Source: Siphonodentalium dalli
Taxonomy: Eukaryota > Mollusca > Scaphopoda > Gadilida > Siphonodentaliidae
Assembly: GCA_032622095.1 (NCBI GenBank)
Contig: CP136061.1
Location: 620,001 to 684,000 of the forward strand
DNA length: 64,000 nt
Reading direction: 5' to 3'
Part shown: piece after piece, positions 48,401-59,500 of the stretch
How positions within the stretch are numbered: the stretch's first letter is position 1
How the letters are laid out: each line of letters begins with the position of its first letter
Translations under genes and position numbers: made by a program
Notes under the pieces: generated by a model
What the model was told of the DNA's origin: nothing
Database searches by the model: none
What the model saw: the letters and a program-made list of their open reading frames with translations, nothing else

Positions 48401-50065
48401 TTAACAAAGCAATGTTATATCAAAACTGCAACATGATTTTTTTGCTTTATTTGTCAATATCAATATCAGAATGGCATAATCCTAACTCCACAATAATTGA
48501 AACATATTTGCTAGTTCTTTCATTTTATACGGGGAATATATAGTTCTATACGCCTACAAAGACGGGAATATCTGCCTGTGGGCTGTTTATACACACACCT
48601 GTGGAAAGACATAGGACTGTAGATTGTCGTCTTAGAAGTAAGAAATCAACGTATTTATTTTTTGCATTTATGGGCTTATAAAATTGTAAGTGGCTGAAAA
48701 ACTTACTTGGTATAATTTCGCAATATGTTCTTTGGCCCCTTACATTTGTATAAGACCATAAATGTAAGAAAAAAAATTGTTGATTGCCTATTATATTGAT
48801 CAAATCAGCAGATAAAACCAACTGTGTATGTTGATGTGTGTACATATGTATAAAGTGCCTACAATCTTAAAGGATTACGGCGCTATTTTAAGTTTGCATG
48901 TAGTCGATCGCGGCCCCTTTGAAGATTGTCACGTTATCACACTGCGAATGCAAAACTTCGGCGAAAACATCGCCGTTCTCGTAATTAAATGTCTTTATCG
49001 TGTTATTATTATTATTTTATGTATCGCGATGTGTTGTTACTATAAAGCCATGCCCGTATATTATTCAGTGCTCGTGTTTATATATTTGTTTTCGTTACCG
49101 GAATAGTCCCAAGTTATATTATATATTCATATAAAGATTGCATATATATATGCGAAGACTTGCATAGTTATTAGGCAATTATCATCTCGTAAACATTCCA
49201 ATTTCCAGATGCCCTTAGTCGTGTGTCAATAAAGAGCGTTTCGTTTTAATTTATTGTAACGCGGTAAAACAAAAACAAATCGGTTTATTGCTGTCGGATT
49301 TAATCAATTATAATCAAGTCATTCATTACCAATATGATATGATAAGTTCATTTTTTCTTGGTTATGAATCATGTATATATTAGGGCAATATAGTGTTTAT
49401 ATATATTTCGGAATATTGCTTCACCCACCCCCAAACAATCTTGCCGACTGTCACTGATGGAAATTCACTGCGTCTATGCATGGTTATTGGCCTATAAAAT
49501 TAGCAGTCTAGCGATGCGGTCTATTGAATATCCAGGTCACAAATCGACCTCTATGTGTCATTTACGCATAACAATAGGATTATAAAATATATAAACGTTC
49601 GCCGTGGTTCGTTTAAACATCCAATCATATCTAACATTTTTTGAAAGAGGGATAATAATCCGGTTTAATATGTAATCACATATACAAGCGCTCTTTATTC
49701 GCAATAGTTCGTAATTGTTAACGCTCTTTATTGCGTCAAGGTAAAGGGACTCGACTTAGAACAGTTGTCATTGTGATTGTTTACTGATTACACCAATACA
49801 GGTTAATACATGTACACGAACTTCCGATATGCATGATTTATATATCCTTCCAAGTCATAGCAATTTCCGCTTTATTAAACTCTTTTTATTCGTACCATAT
49901 TAGGAAAACTCTTAACATGGAACGCTCTTTATTGAGCCATGGTGAAGGAAATGGGGACTCGACTTAGAATAGTGGTCATCGTGAATTATTCATCAACATA
50001 CTCCCCACTTTAACTGCAATTGTATGTATTCGTAACCATGACTGACTCGTCAAATTAAACGCTCT
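48401..50065. other. Unassigned stretch rich in ACGCTCTTTATT motifs
   Basis: CAATAAAGAGCGTTT (49227) and four plus-orientation copies (49687, 49720, 49920, 50058) occur here. Two of them head a repeated block 'GGGACTCGACTTAGAA.AGT.GTCAT' (about 49747 and 49955). An open frame at 48828-49106 ends in hydrophobic residues but is not recognisable. Confidence 0.55.
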
Positions 50066-50230
50066 TTATTTGTTATATGTAATCGGTTTCTGATTTTGCG
50101 CAACAGGTTTCCCACAGAAATCCCGCCAAATGTCACGTAAACGAACATCGTTTGGAAATGAATACAACATTATACCTAACTGGGAATCACTAGACCGGCC
50201 ACAGCCGAAAACACTGCATTTATATGGCAT
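50066..50230 (-). CDS. THAP-type zinc-finger N-terminal exon (partial)
   Basis: From a Met at 50230 the minus strand reads MPYKCSVFGC, then about 10 residues, then 'YSFPNDVRLRDIWRDFC'. This matches the start of a THAP domain: an MP start, C-x4-C, then the conserved F-P...W. The second half, with the last Cys and His of the C2CH zinc site, is missing before the stop at 50066, so either it is spliced to a downstream exon at lower coordinates or it is a truncated relic. THAP domains are DNA-binding and occur both in host regulators and in P-element-like transposases. I did not find the partner exon. No good donor is evident at the frame end. Confidence 0.65.
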   Translation of the reverse strand: MPYKCSVFGCGRSSDSQLGIMLYSFPNDVRLRDIWRDFCGKPVAQNQKPITYNK

Positions 50231-50595
50231 TGTCGCGAATGAAGGATTGTAAATACGGGACACTCGGGGCATATATACGGAAAATTCAAACAACATCGCG
50301 AACACGCACCCGAATAAAGTTCACATGTCAGCTCGTTTTTTATAACCTCTATTTTTGACACGAAAGTGTTATCTACCCCGATCAATCGGCCTTCTAATGT
50401 TTTTGTTTTAAGACAAATCACAAGTGAAGATAACTCACCGCGCGATGACAATTCATCATGTGTACACAATGATATTGATATGCCCCGCAGTAATTCCATT
50501 ACACTCACGCGCTGATGTCGATTCCGGATTTTCCATCGCCATATAGGTAGACATAATTAACTCCGATTCCCTGGTTTTAATTAGTTTACCTCGCT

Positions 50596-50603
50596 TGACG
50601 TCA
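50596..50603. promoter_or_regulatory. CRE-like palindrome upstream of THAP exon
   Basis: A full TGACGTCA site lies 366 bp upstream of the THAP start codon on the minus strand, in a locally CpG-containing stretch (CTCGCTTGACGTCATGCGAG, itself near-palindromic). It could belong to the THAP promoter; no TATA box was assigned. Confidence 0.35.
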
Positions 50604-50867
50604 TGCGAGGTTTTGCGACGGAGATAGCCGACAACCGGTGGTGGTATTTATTTATTTATTACGCGATTTTTATGGGACTTGGATCATTGTGATCACAATA
50701 GGGGTGGCTTTCCGATAGAGTTTTGTTGTTTCATGAGGATAGTAATCCTTTAACAGGCACATGTGTTGGGTTTGTGAGTATATTGTGTGAATTTTTTATG
50801 GGGGTGGGGTTACATTTTACATGGGTATCAAGATTAACAGATATATGCAACTTACCATTATTAGCTC

Positions 50868-53800
50868 AACTTTACTTTGTAAAGTTGAGCTATTGCCATG
50901 GATTTGTCATCCGTCGTCCGTCTGTGCGTGTGTACATGTGTGCGTGATTCGTCAACAATACAGGCTACAGGTCGTACCTTTGGTCGGATCATTATGAAAT
51001 TTGTCATAGCTGTTGACATCAACATTTAGACTGGAATGATTCATTTTGGGGTCACTCGGAAAAAAAAAATGGCCGCCAGCGGCCATCTTGGATTTCAAAA
51101 TTCAATCCATTAGCACGGGCTACAAGTCGTACTGTTCGTCTGATCGTCATGAAATTTGTCATGGATGTTAATATTGACATTTAGATGGGAACGAGTAATT
51201 TTGGGGTCATACTCTTTGCATGACTAAATTCTTTGACACGGGCTACAGGTCAAAATTTGTCATGGACGTTAACAATGACATATAGATGGGAACAAGTCAT
51301 TTTGGGGTCATTCAGCCAAAAAACATGGCCGCCAGCAGCTATCTCGGATTTTACTCTTTGTATGACTAAATCATTTAGCACGGGCAACAGGTCGTACCTT
51401 TAGTTTGATCATCATAAAATTTGTCAGGATGTTAATAATGACATATTGATGGGAACGAGTCATTTGGCCAAAAAACATGGCCGCCAGCAGCCATCTTGGA
51501 TGTTACTCTGTATGACTAAATCCTTTACTGCTCATTTTTAGCTCAACTTTACTTTGTAAAGTTTGAGCTATTGCCATGGCTTTGTCGTCCGTCGTCCGTG
51601 TGTGCGTGTGCGCATGTGTGCGTGTGTACGTAAGGCGTCAACAATAGAGGCTACAGGTCGTACCTTTGATCGGATTATTATGAAATTTGTCATAGCTGTT
51701 GACATCAACATTTGTACCGGAATGATTCATTTTGGGGTCATTCGGAAAAAAAACATGGCCGTCAGCGGCCATCTTAGATTTCAAAATTCAATCCATTAGC
51801 ACGGGCTACAGGCCGTACTGTTCGTCTGATCGTCATGAAATTTGTCATGGATGTTAATATTGACATGTAGATGGGAACGAGTAATTTTGGGGTCATTCGG
51901 CCAAAAAACATGGCCGCCAGCAGCCATCTTCGATTTTACTCTTTGCATGACTAAATCCTTTAGCACGGGCTACAGGTCGTACCTTTAGTCAGATCATCAT
52001 AACATTTGTCATGGATGTTAACAATGACATGTAGATGGGAATGAGTCATTTTTGGGTTATTCGGGCAAAAAACATGGCCGCCAGCAGCCATCTTGGATTT
52101 TACTCTTTATATGACTAAATCCTTTAGCACGGGCTACAGGTCGTACCTTTAGTCTGATAATCATGAAATTTGTCATGGCTGTTGAAATTGGAATGTAGAT
52201 GGGAACGAGTCATTTTGGGGTCATTCGGACAAAAACATGGCCGTCAGTGGCCATCTTTGTTTTCAAAATTCAATCCATTAGCACGGGCCACAGGTCGCAC
52301 TGTTCGTCTGATCATCATGAAATTTGTCATGGATGTTAATATTGACATGTAGATGGGAACGAGTTATTTTGGGGTCATTCGGCCCAAAAACATGGCCGCC
52401 AGCAGCCATCTTGGATTTTACTCTTTGTATGACTAAATTCTTTAGCACGGGCTACAGGTCGTACCTTTAGTCTGATCATCATAAAATTTGTCATGGATGT
52501 TAACAATGACATGTAGATTGGAACGAGTCATTTTGGGGTCATTCGGCCAAAAAACATGGCCGCCAGCAGCCGTCTTGGATTTTACTCTTTGCATGACTAA
52601 ATCCTTTAGCACGGGCTACAGGTCCTACTTTTAGTCTGATCATCATAAAATTTGTCAAGAATGTTAATAATCACATGTAGATGGGAACGAGTCATTTTGG
52701 GGTCATTCGGCCAAAAAACATGGCTGCCAGCAGCCATCTTGGATTTTACTCTTTGCATGACTAAATCTTTTAGCACGGGCTACAGGTCATACCTTTAGTC
52801 TGATCATCATAACATTTGTCATGGATGTTAACAATGACATGTAGATGGGAATGAGTCATTTTTGGGTTATTCGGGCAAAAAACATGGCCGCCAGCAGCCA
52901 TCTTGGATTTTACTCTTTATATGACTAAATCCTTTAGCACGGGCTACAGGTCGTACCTTTAGTCTGATAATCATGAAATTTGTCATGGCTGTTGAAATTG
53001 GAATGTAGATGGGAACGAGTCATTTTGGGGTCATTCGGACAAAAAACATGGCCGTCAGTGGCCATCTTTGTTTTCAAAATTCAATCCATTAGCACGGGCC
53101 ACAGGTCGCACTGTTCGTCTGATCATCATGAAATTTGTCATGGATGTTAATATTGACATGTAGATGGGAACGAGTTATTTTGGGGTCATTCGGCCCAAAA
53201 ACATGGCCGCCAGCAGCCATCTTGGATTTTACTCTTTGTATGACTAAATTCTTTAGCACGGGCTACAGGTCGTACCTTTAGTCTGATCATCATAAAATTT
53301 GTCATGGATGTTAACAATGACATGTAGATTGGAACGAGTCATTTTGGGGTCATTCGGCCAAAAAACATGGCCGCCAGCAGCCGTCTTGGATTTTACTCTT
53401 TGCATGACTAAATCCTTTAGCACGGGCTACAGGTCATACCTTTAGTCTGATCATCATAACATTTGTCATGGATGTTAACAATGACATGTAGATGGGAATG
53501 AGTCATTTTTGGGTTATTCGGGCAAAAAACATGGCCGCCAGCAGCCATCTTGGATTTTACTCTTTATATGACTAAATCCTTTAGCACGGGCTACAGGTCG
53601 TACCTTTAGTCTGATAATCATGAAATTTGTCATGGCTGTTGAAATTGGAATGTAGATGGGAACGAGTCATTTTGGGGTCATTCGGACAAAAAACATGGCC
53701 GTCAGTGGCCATCTTTGTTTTCAAAATTCAATCCATTAGCACGGGCCACAGGTCGCACTGTTCGTCTGATCATCATGAAATTTGTCATGGATGTTAATAT

Positions 53801-55727
53801 TGACATGTAGATGGGAACGAGTTATTTTGGGGTCATTCGGCCCAAAAACATGGCCGCCAGCAGCCATCTTGGATTTTACTCTTTGTATGACTAAATTCTT
53901 TAGCACGGGCTACAGGTCGTACCTTTAGTCTGATCATCATAAAATTTGTCATGGATGTTAACAATGACATGTAGATTGGAACGAGTCATTTTGGGGTCAT
54001 TCGGCCAAAAAACATGGCCGCCAGCAGCCGTCTTGGATTTTACTCTTTGCATGACTAAATCCTTTAGCACGGGCTACAGGTCCTACTTTTAGTCTGATCA
54101 TCATGAAATTTGTCAAGAATGTTAATAATCACATGTAGATGGGAACGAGTCATTTTGGGGTCATTCGGCCAAAAAACATGGCTGCCAGCAGCCATCTTGG
54201 ATTTTACTCTTTGCATGACTAAATCTTTTAGCACGGGCTACAGGTCATACCTTTAGTCTGATCATCATAACATTTGTCATGGATGTTAACAATGACATGT
54301 AGATGGGAATGAGTCATTTTTGGGTTATTCGGGCAAAAAACATGGCCGCCTGCAGCCATCTTGGATTTTACTCTTTATATGACTAAATCCTTTAGCACGG
54401 GCTACAGGTCGTACCTTTAGTCTGATAATCATGAAATTTGTCATGGCTGTTGAAATTGGAATGTAGATGGGAACGAGTCATTTTGGGGTCATTCGGACAA
54501 AAAACATGGCCGTCAGTGGCCATCTTTGTTTTCAAAATTCAATCCATTAGCACGGGCCACAGGTCGCACTGTTCGTCTGATCATCATAAAATTTGTCAAG
54601 AATGTTAATAATCACATGTAGATGGGAACGAGTCATTTTGGGGTCATTCGGCCAAAAAACATGGCTGCCAGCAGCCATCTTGGATTTTACTCTTTGCATG
54701 ACTAAATCTTTTAGCACGGGCTACAGGTCATACCTTTAGTCTGATCATCATAAAATTTGTCATGGCTGTTGATATTGGAATGTAGATGGGAACGAGTCAT
54801 TTTGGGGTCATTCGGACAAAAAACATGGCCGCCAGTTGCCATCATGGATTTCAAAATTTAATCCATTAGCATGGGCCACAGGTCGTACTGTTTGTCTGAT
54901 CATCATGAAATTTGTCATGGATGTTAATATTGACATGTAGATGGGAACGAGTCATTTTGGGGTCATTCGGCTCAAAAACATGGCCGCCAGCAGCCATCTT
55001 GGATTTTACTCTTTGTATGACTAAATCCTTTAGCACGGGCTACAGGTCGTACCTTTAGTCTGATCATCATAAAATTTATCATGGATGTTAACAATGACAT
55101 GTAGATGGGAACGAGTCATTTTGGGGTCATTCGGCCAAAAAACATGGCCGCCAGCAGCCGTCTTGGATTTTACTCTTTGCATGACTAAATCCTTTAGCAC
55201 GGGCTACAGGTTGTACCTTTAGTCTGATCATCATAAAATTTGTCATGAATGTTAATAATGACATGTAGATGGGAACGAGTCATTTTGGGGTCATTTGGCC
55301 AAAAAACATGGCCGCCAGCAGCCAACTTGGATTTTACTCTTTGTATGACTAAATCCTTTAGCACGGGCTACAGGTCGTACCTTTAGTCTGATTTCGGGAT
55401 CATTCGGACAAAAAACATGGCTGCCAGTGGCCATCTTGGATTTCAAAATTTAATCCATTAGCACGGGCCACAGGTCGTACCTTTAGTCTGATCGTCATAA
55501 AATTTGTCATTGATGTTAACGATGACATGTAGATGGGAACAACTCATTTTGGGGTCATTCGGCTGAAAACATGGCCGCCAGCAGCCATCTTGGATTTTAC
55601 TTTTCTCTTCATGTCTATAAACTAGTATTAGACATTCAACTTTCCACATTCCTAATCGCTCCATTGACTGTAATATATTAAATTATTCCCTTTCCAAGTT
55701 GAGCTACAGTGTCATTGACACTTTCAT
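50868..55727 (+). repeat. Large GTTGAGCT-family array (~164-bp unit)
   Basis: Two starts (TAGCTCAACTTTACTTTGTA at 50869 and 51540) are followed by about 25 units and one end (AAGTTGAGCTACAGTGTCAT at 55697). Higher-order structure is clear: the variant GGCCACAGGTCGCACTG lies at 52287, 53098, 53745 and 54556, i.e. 811, 647 and 811 bp apart, or five, four and five units. A further solo end occurs at 55790. No coding potential. Confidence 0.9.
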
Positions 55728-55734
55728 TTACACT

Positions 55735-56214
55735 CCTTTTTAATCTCTCTATTCTTTGCTCAACACAAAAAAATTACCTTCTTTACAAAGTTGAGCTACA
55801 GTGTCATTGACACTTTCATTTTCGGGGGTTATTTTTATATATTTTAGGGGCATGTATTCTACCGGCATCTTACATAATCTTCAGATTTTCCACCATTATT
55901 TCACATTATATCTCAATGCATGACATGAGTGGTTGGGATACTGGATTATGGAATTCAGTTTTTCCACAAACTTACATCACTTCCTCCACATATTATGTGA
56001 ATGATTGGGATATGGATTCAGTTATTCATACCATTTATCTGTCAGTCTGAGCATCTCAGCCACATCGTGCCAATCATGAGATCGACCAAGATAGTCAGTT
56101 GCATTTCACGGTCGGTGGTTGCTAAGTGCAGTGGGGCTAGCGACTGAAATTACAATAAACCAATCTAAATCCAGTTTCTTCATCTGCATCCTAATTAAAA
56201 TCTCAATTCTACAG
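55735..56214 (+). other. End of the 37-kb intron
   Basis: Unassigned DNA leading to the acceptor of exon F (TCTCAATTCTACAG). A solo GTTGAGCT-family end lies at 55789-55820. Confidence 0.6.
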
Positions 56215-56349
56215 GGAACAACTTGAAGGAAAGTTGTGTGAGAGATCAAGAAGATTCCTGTATTGTTGGATTGATTTGTCTTACTGACACAAACAAGTGT
56301 AGATGCTCTGTTACGACGAAGTACTGGACTGGATTTAACTGTGATCAAC
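56215..56349 (+). CDS. Internal exon F: six-cysteine EB/EGF-like module
   Basis: A 135-bp exon, acceptor TCTCAATTCTACAG, donor GTAAGT, phase 1/1. It encodes 45 residues spaced C-x7-C-x5-C-x6-C-x-C-x11-C. It contains 'DSCIVGLICL', 'NKCRC' and 'KYWTGFNC', closest to exon D. It is separated from exon E by 37 kb but has the same strand, phase and module, so it probably belongs to the same gene; a second gene of the same family is possible. The gene continues beyond the window, since at least 7.6 kb downstream shows no stop-containing last exon. Confidence 0.9.
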
Positions 56350-56532
56350 GTAAGTTAGCTTACCACTTAGTAAATTTCGCCACATTGTGTGTTATATTTC
56401 CCATGCATGTACACAGGGCAACACTTGGCATGTCAAGGAGATAAGGACATATTGTTAATATTGTTAATATCAGAGTATGACACTTCCGGTCAGACGGTAG
56501 ACAGGATGTGATGTTTGAATGCTGAAACTTTA
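56350..56532 (+). other. Intron between exon F and fold-back element 2
   Basis: A short unassigned stretch of intron ending at the TTA (56530-56532) that flanks the fold-back element. Confidence 0.6.
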
Positions 56533-59500
56533 TAGTCCAGGAGATATTGGTAGACCTCTGCACCCCCCCCCCCCCCCCCCCAGGACTTAACTTCACCCCA
56601 CTAATTTTCTTCCTTAAGGTCTCCTCTAATTTTTTTCACTTGTTAACAAGAAAAAAAGTGGCCGCAGAGACTCCAGACAAGATGGCGTCCATCATGGCGG
56701 CCATTTTTTTAATATGCACCAGGTCTCTTTGATCGCCGTTATAGTAAAGATGATGTCACATGCGGTCTTGTTTTCCGTTCGATTCGTTATGGTAATATAC
56801 AACCCTTACAAATTAGCCAAAAATCCGACACAAAAATCCAATATGGCGGCCAAGATGGCCGCCGAAATGTGAAAATTTGCTATTTTTCGGACATTTCACC
56901 ACCTTTCGTTTGTCTCTGTGGGAAAATATTGGCACCTTGACGCGATTTTATACATTTATCGTCTAGAAGAGTCATTGGCGAACACACGGGGACCATAATA
57001 TATATTCCTTGACGGATATTTTTGTCCGATATCACGTTTTCCCAAATGCCGGTATAATCCGGTCAAAGCCAAAACGACGCTAATAACGCAATGTATGTTT
57101 CGAATCAATGAGTGTTATTGTTATTATTACTCCAGCCATGATTATATATGTGCAGGAGATACTCGGGCTAGGATTCCTCTTATACCTGAGTTGAGGAATA
57201 TTCACCCAAATCCAAGATGGCGGCCAACATGGCCACCAGAAATAGAAAAATCACCGAAAATCGCTGATTTTAACATCAGTGAGAGTTATTGTCACGACAA
57301 CTCCACACCTGCTTACTATCGTGAGTTGGGAACACTTAGTTGAATAACTTTCCTTATTTGCATCCAAATAATAGTCCCCCAAATCCAAAATGGCGCCCAC
57401 AATGGCCGACAAATTTTGAAAAATCACCGAAATTCCCTCATGTTCACATCATTGGGCATTATTGTCGAGAAAAACTCCACACATGCTGACAGTTGAGTTG
57501 TAAATACTGAGGTGAAGTTATTACCTTTCATCCCTTGCAAGAAATGGTTTTCCAAATCTAAGATGGCGGCCAAAATGGCGACCGATATTTGAAAACACGC
57601 CTACATTCCTTTACTTTCTTACGATGGGCGTTATTGTTTCGCGAATTCTACCCACCATCACATGTTGATATGGAATATTGGTATGAAGTATTCATTTGAG
57701 TTTGTCAATTGATACTCAAGGTCAAGATGGAAGCTAAACTGGAGGCCAGAAATTGAAAAGAAATCGATATATTCACATACAAATTTCAACTTTTTGTCAT
57801 AGTATCGATATGTATGGACGAAACTATACACAAACCATATATTAGTTCAACTTAAAACGTATCAAAACGCACAACATTGATCGGGTCCTTCTGGAAGTAC
57901 GAAAACCCACACTTAATATAGCGATGTGTCATTTCGAAATCCATTTGACACTTCGCGCCGATAATGGCCGTAACCGTAGGTGCGCCGAATAGCCACATTA
58001 GAACAATTACCTGGTAAAAGATTCTGATTTGCCACGTCCTTAATGATCGGGACCAGTTTCCATTTATTTGCCTGATAAATCTAGGTCGTTCACACCGACA
58101 AAGTATTCAACACTTCCTGTGAGAAGGGTCCCTTTAGTCATAACGTTTCAAACAATTAATTTCCCGGTGTCTGGCTTAAGATTTTAGATGCTTGCTAAAT
58201 ATGAGATTTGTTCGTCATCTTGAACTAGAAAGGCATATGGTCGATAAGTATACATGCTTACAGAAAGTCATCTCTATGGATGTCTTTCTCATACCCCGTG
58301 GGGATAATGACATGTATACATGGCGAACTTCCCACTTAACTAGTCACTTCTCAATAGATGGTTCAACTCACAAACTTAGCGAACGTATTGGCATACGTGG
58401 ACAACTTCGGCAGTGTTTCGGAGGTAGCTAGCTGTCTCATTCCCTTGGACAGATGCCTATCTGCTAAGGAGAAGACCATAATGTACCGACTACCCACACT
58501 TCTTGATCATGATCCTAAGAAAACTGTGTGACGTCCCGCAGTCGTCTCGTCGATTAGCTCCCAGCAGAGAAGAACAATACTCGCGGTGCTAGTTTGTGGA
58601 CATGCGCCATGACAGTGGGAATGAAATGGGCCACGGTATACAACCCTACACCATGTGCATGTTTCAATATAGAATGTCATGCGTGTTGATCTTTTTGGTG
58701 TGGTAAGATTGTATTTCCACATCCGTTTCAAGGCCGTTCTGAATCAACATGACCAGACGTATAATTTTGTATGGATAATACTATCCTAGCCAGTCGGATG
58801 GACTAAAGGATAATGTCTTTATGGAATGAAGGTATGCATTGTTGTTATGATCTCTCAGGGTTAGTGTCAATATGTGGACGGTATTATTTAAGAAAATGTC
58901 AGGAACTGTGGTGCATTTATTTCACTGTGTGTTTAAAGAACAATTTATAGTCTCGATGGCAATGGATGTGGACGTTGGTGAACGTGACCTTTATGATCAT
59001 ATAGCTTTATATTATATAACTTTAGAATATAGTAGTTAAGATGTCCCATGCAGGACAATGGTTTTGAATGGTTATGTTACCAATAAATCACTTGGTGTAC
59101 CCAACGTAGGTTAAACTGAATGCAAGATCTCATCAAAGTAACATTCCTCTAGATGTTCTTCGTGTTGATGGCATTGTACTTTCTTGAACCATACCGACCA
59201 CCACCCAGCATGAGTATGACATATTATCGGTAACTATAAAATGCATCGTCCTGAAGACTACACCCCAGTCTGGTGGGGCTTATATAGTAGTAGCCAATGG
59301 TACACGTCTGGTTTGTTGATTAAGAACGGCTTCCAAGCGGATTAAAAGATACAATCTTAGCATACAAGGAAAGCAAAGCCACATGAGATCATGTCTGACT
59401 CTAAAACATACCCAAAGAAGGGGCGGTGCAGTCATGGTCCAATTTCATTTCCACGATCATGACACATGCCCACAAACTAGCACCGCATGTATTGTTATTA

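Noticed and set aside
48828-49106. 92-codon frame with hydrophobic C-terminal half
   Set aside because: Could suggest a membrane protein, but AT-rich sequence often gives such runs; no homologous copy or motif to support it.
50868-55727. 164-bp array as a coding leucine-rich or zinc-finger repeat
   Set aside because: The period is not a stable multiple of three and stops occur in every frame of each unit.
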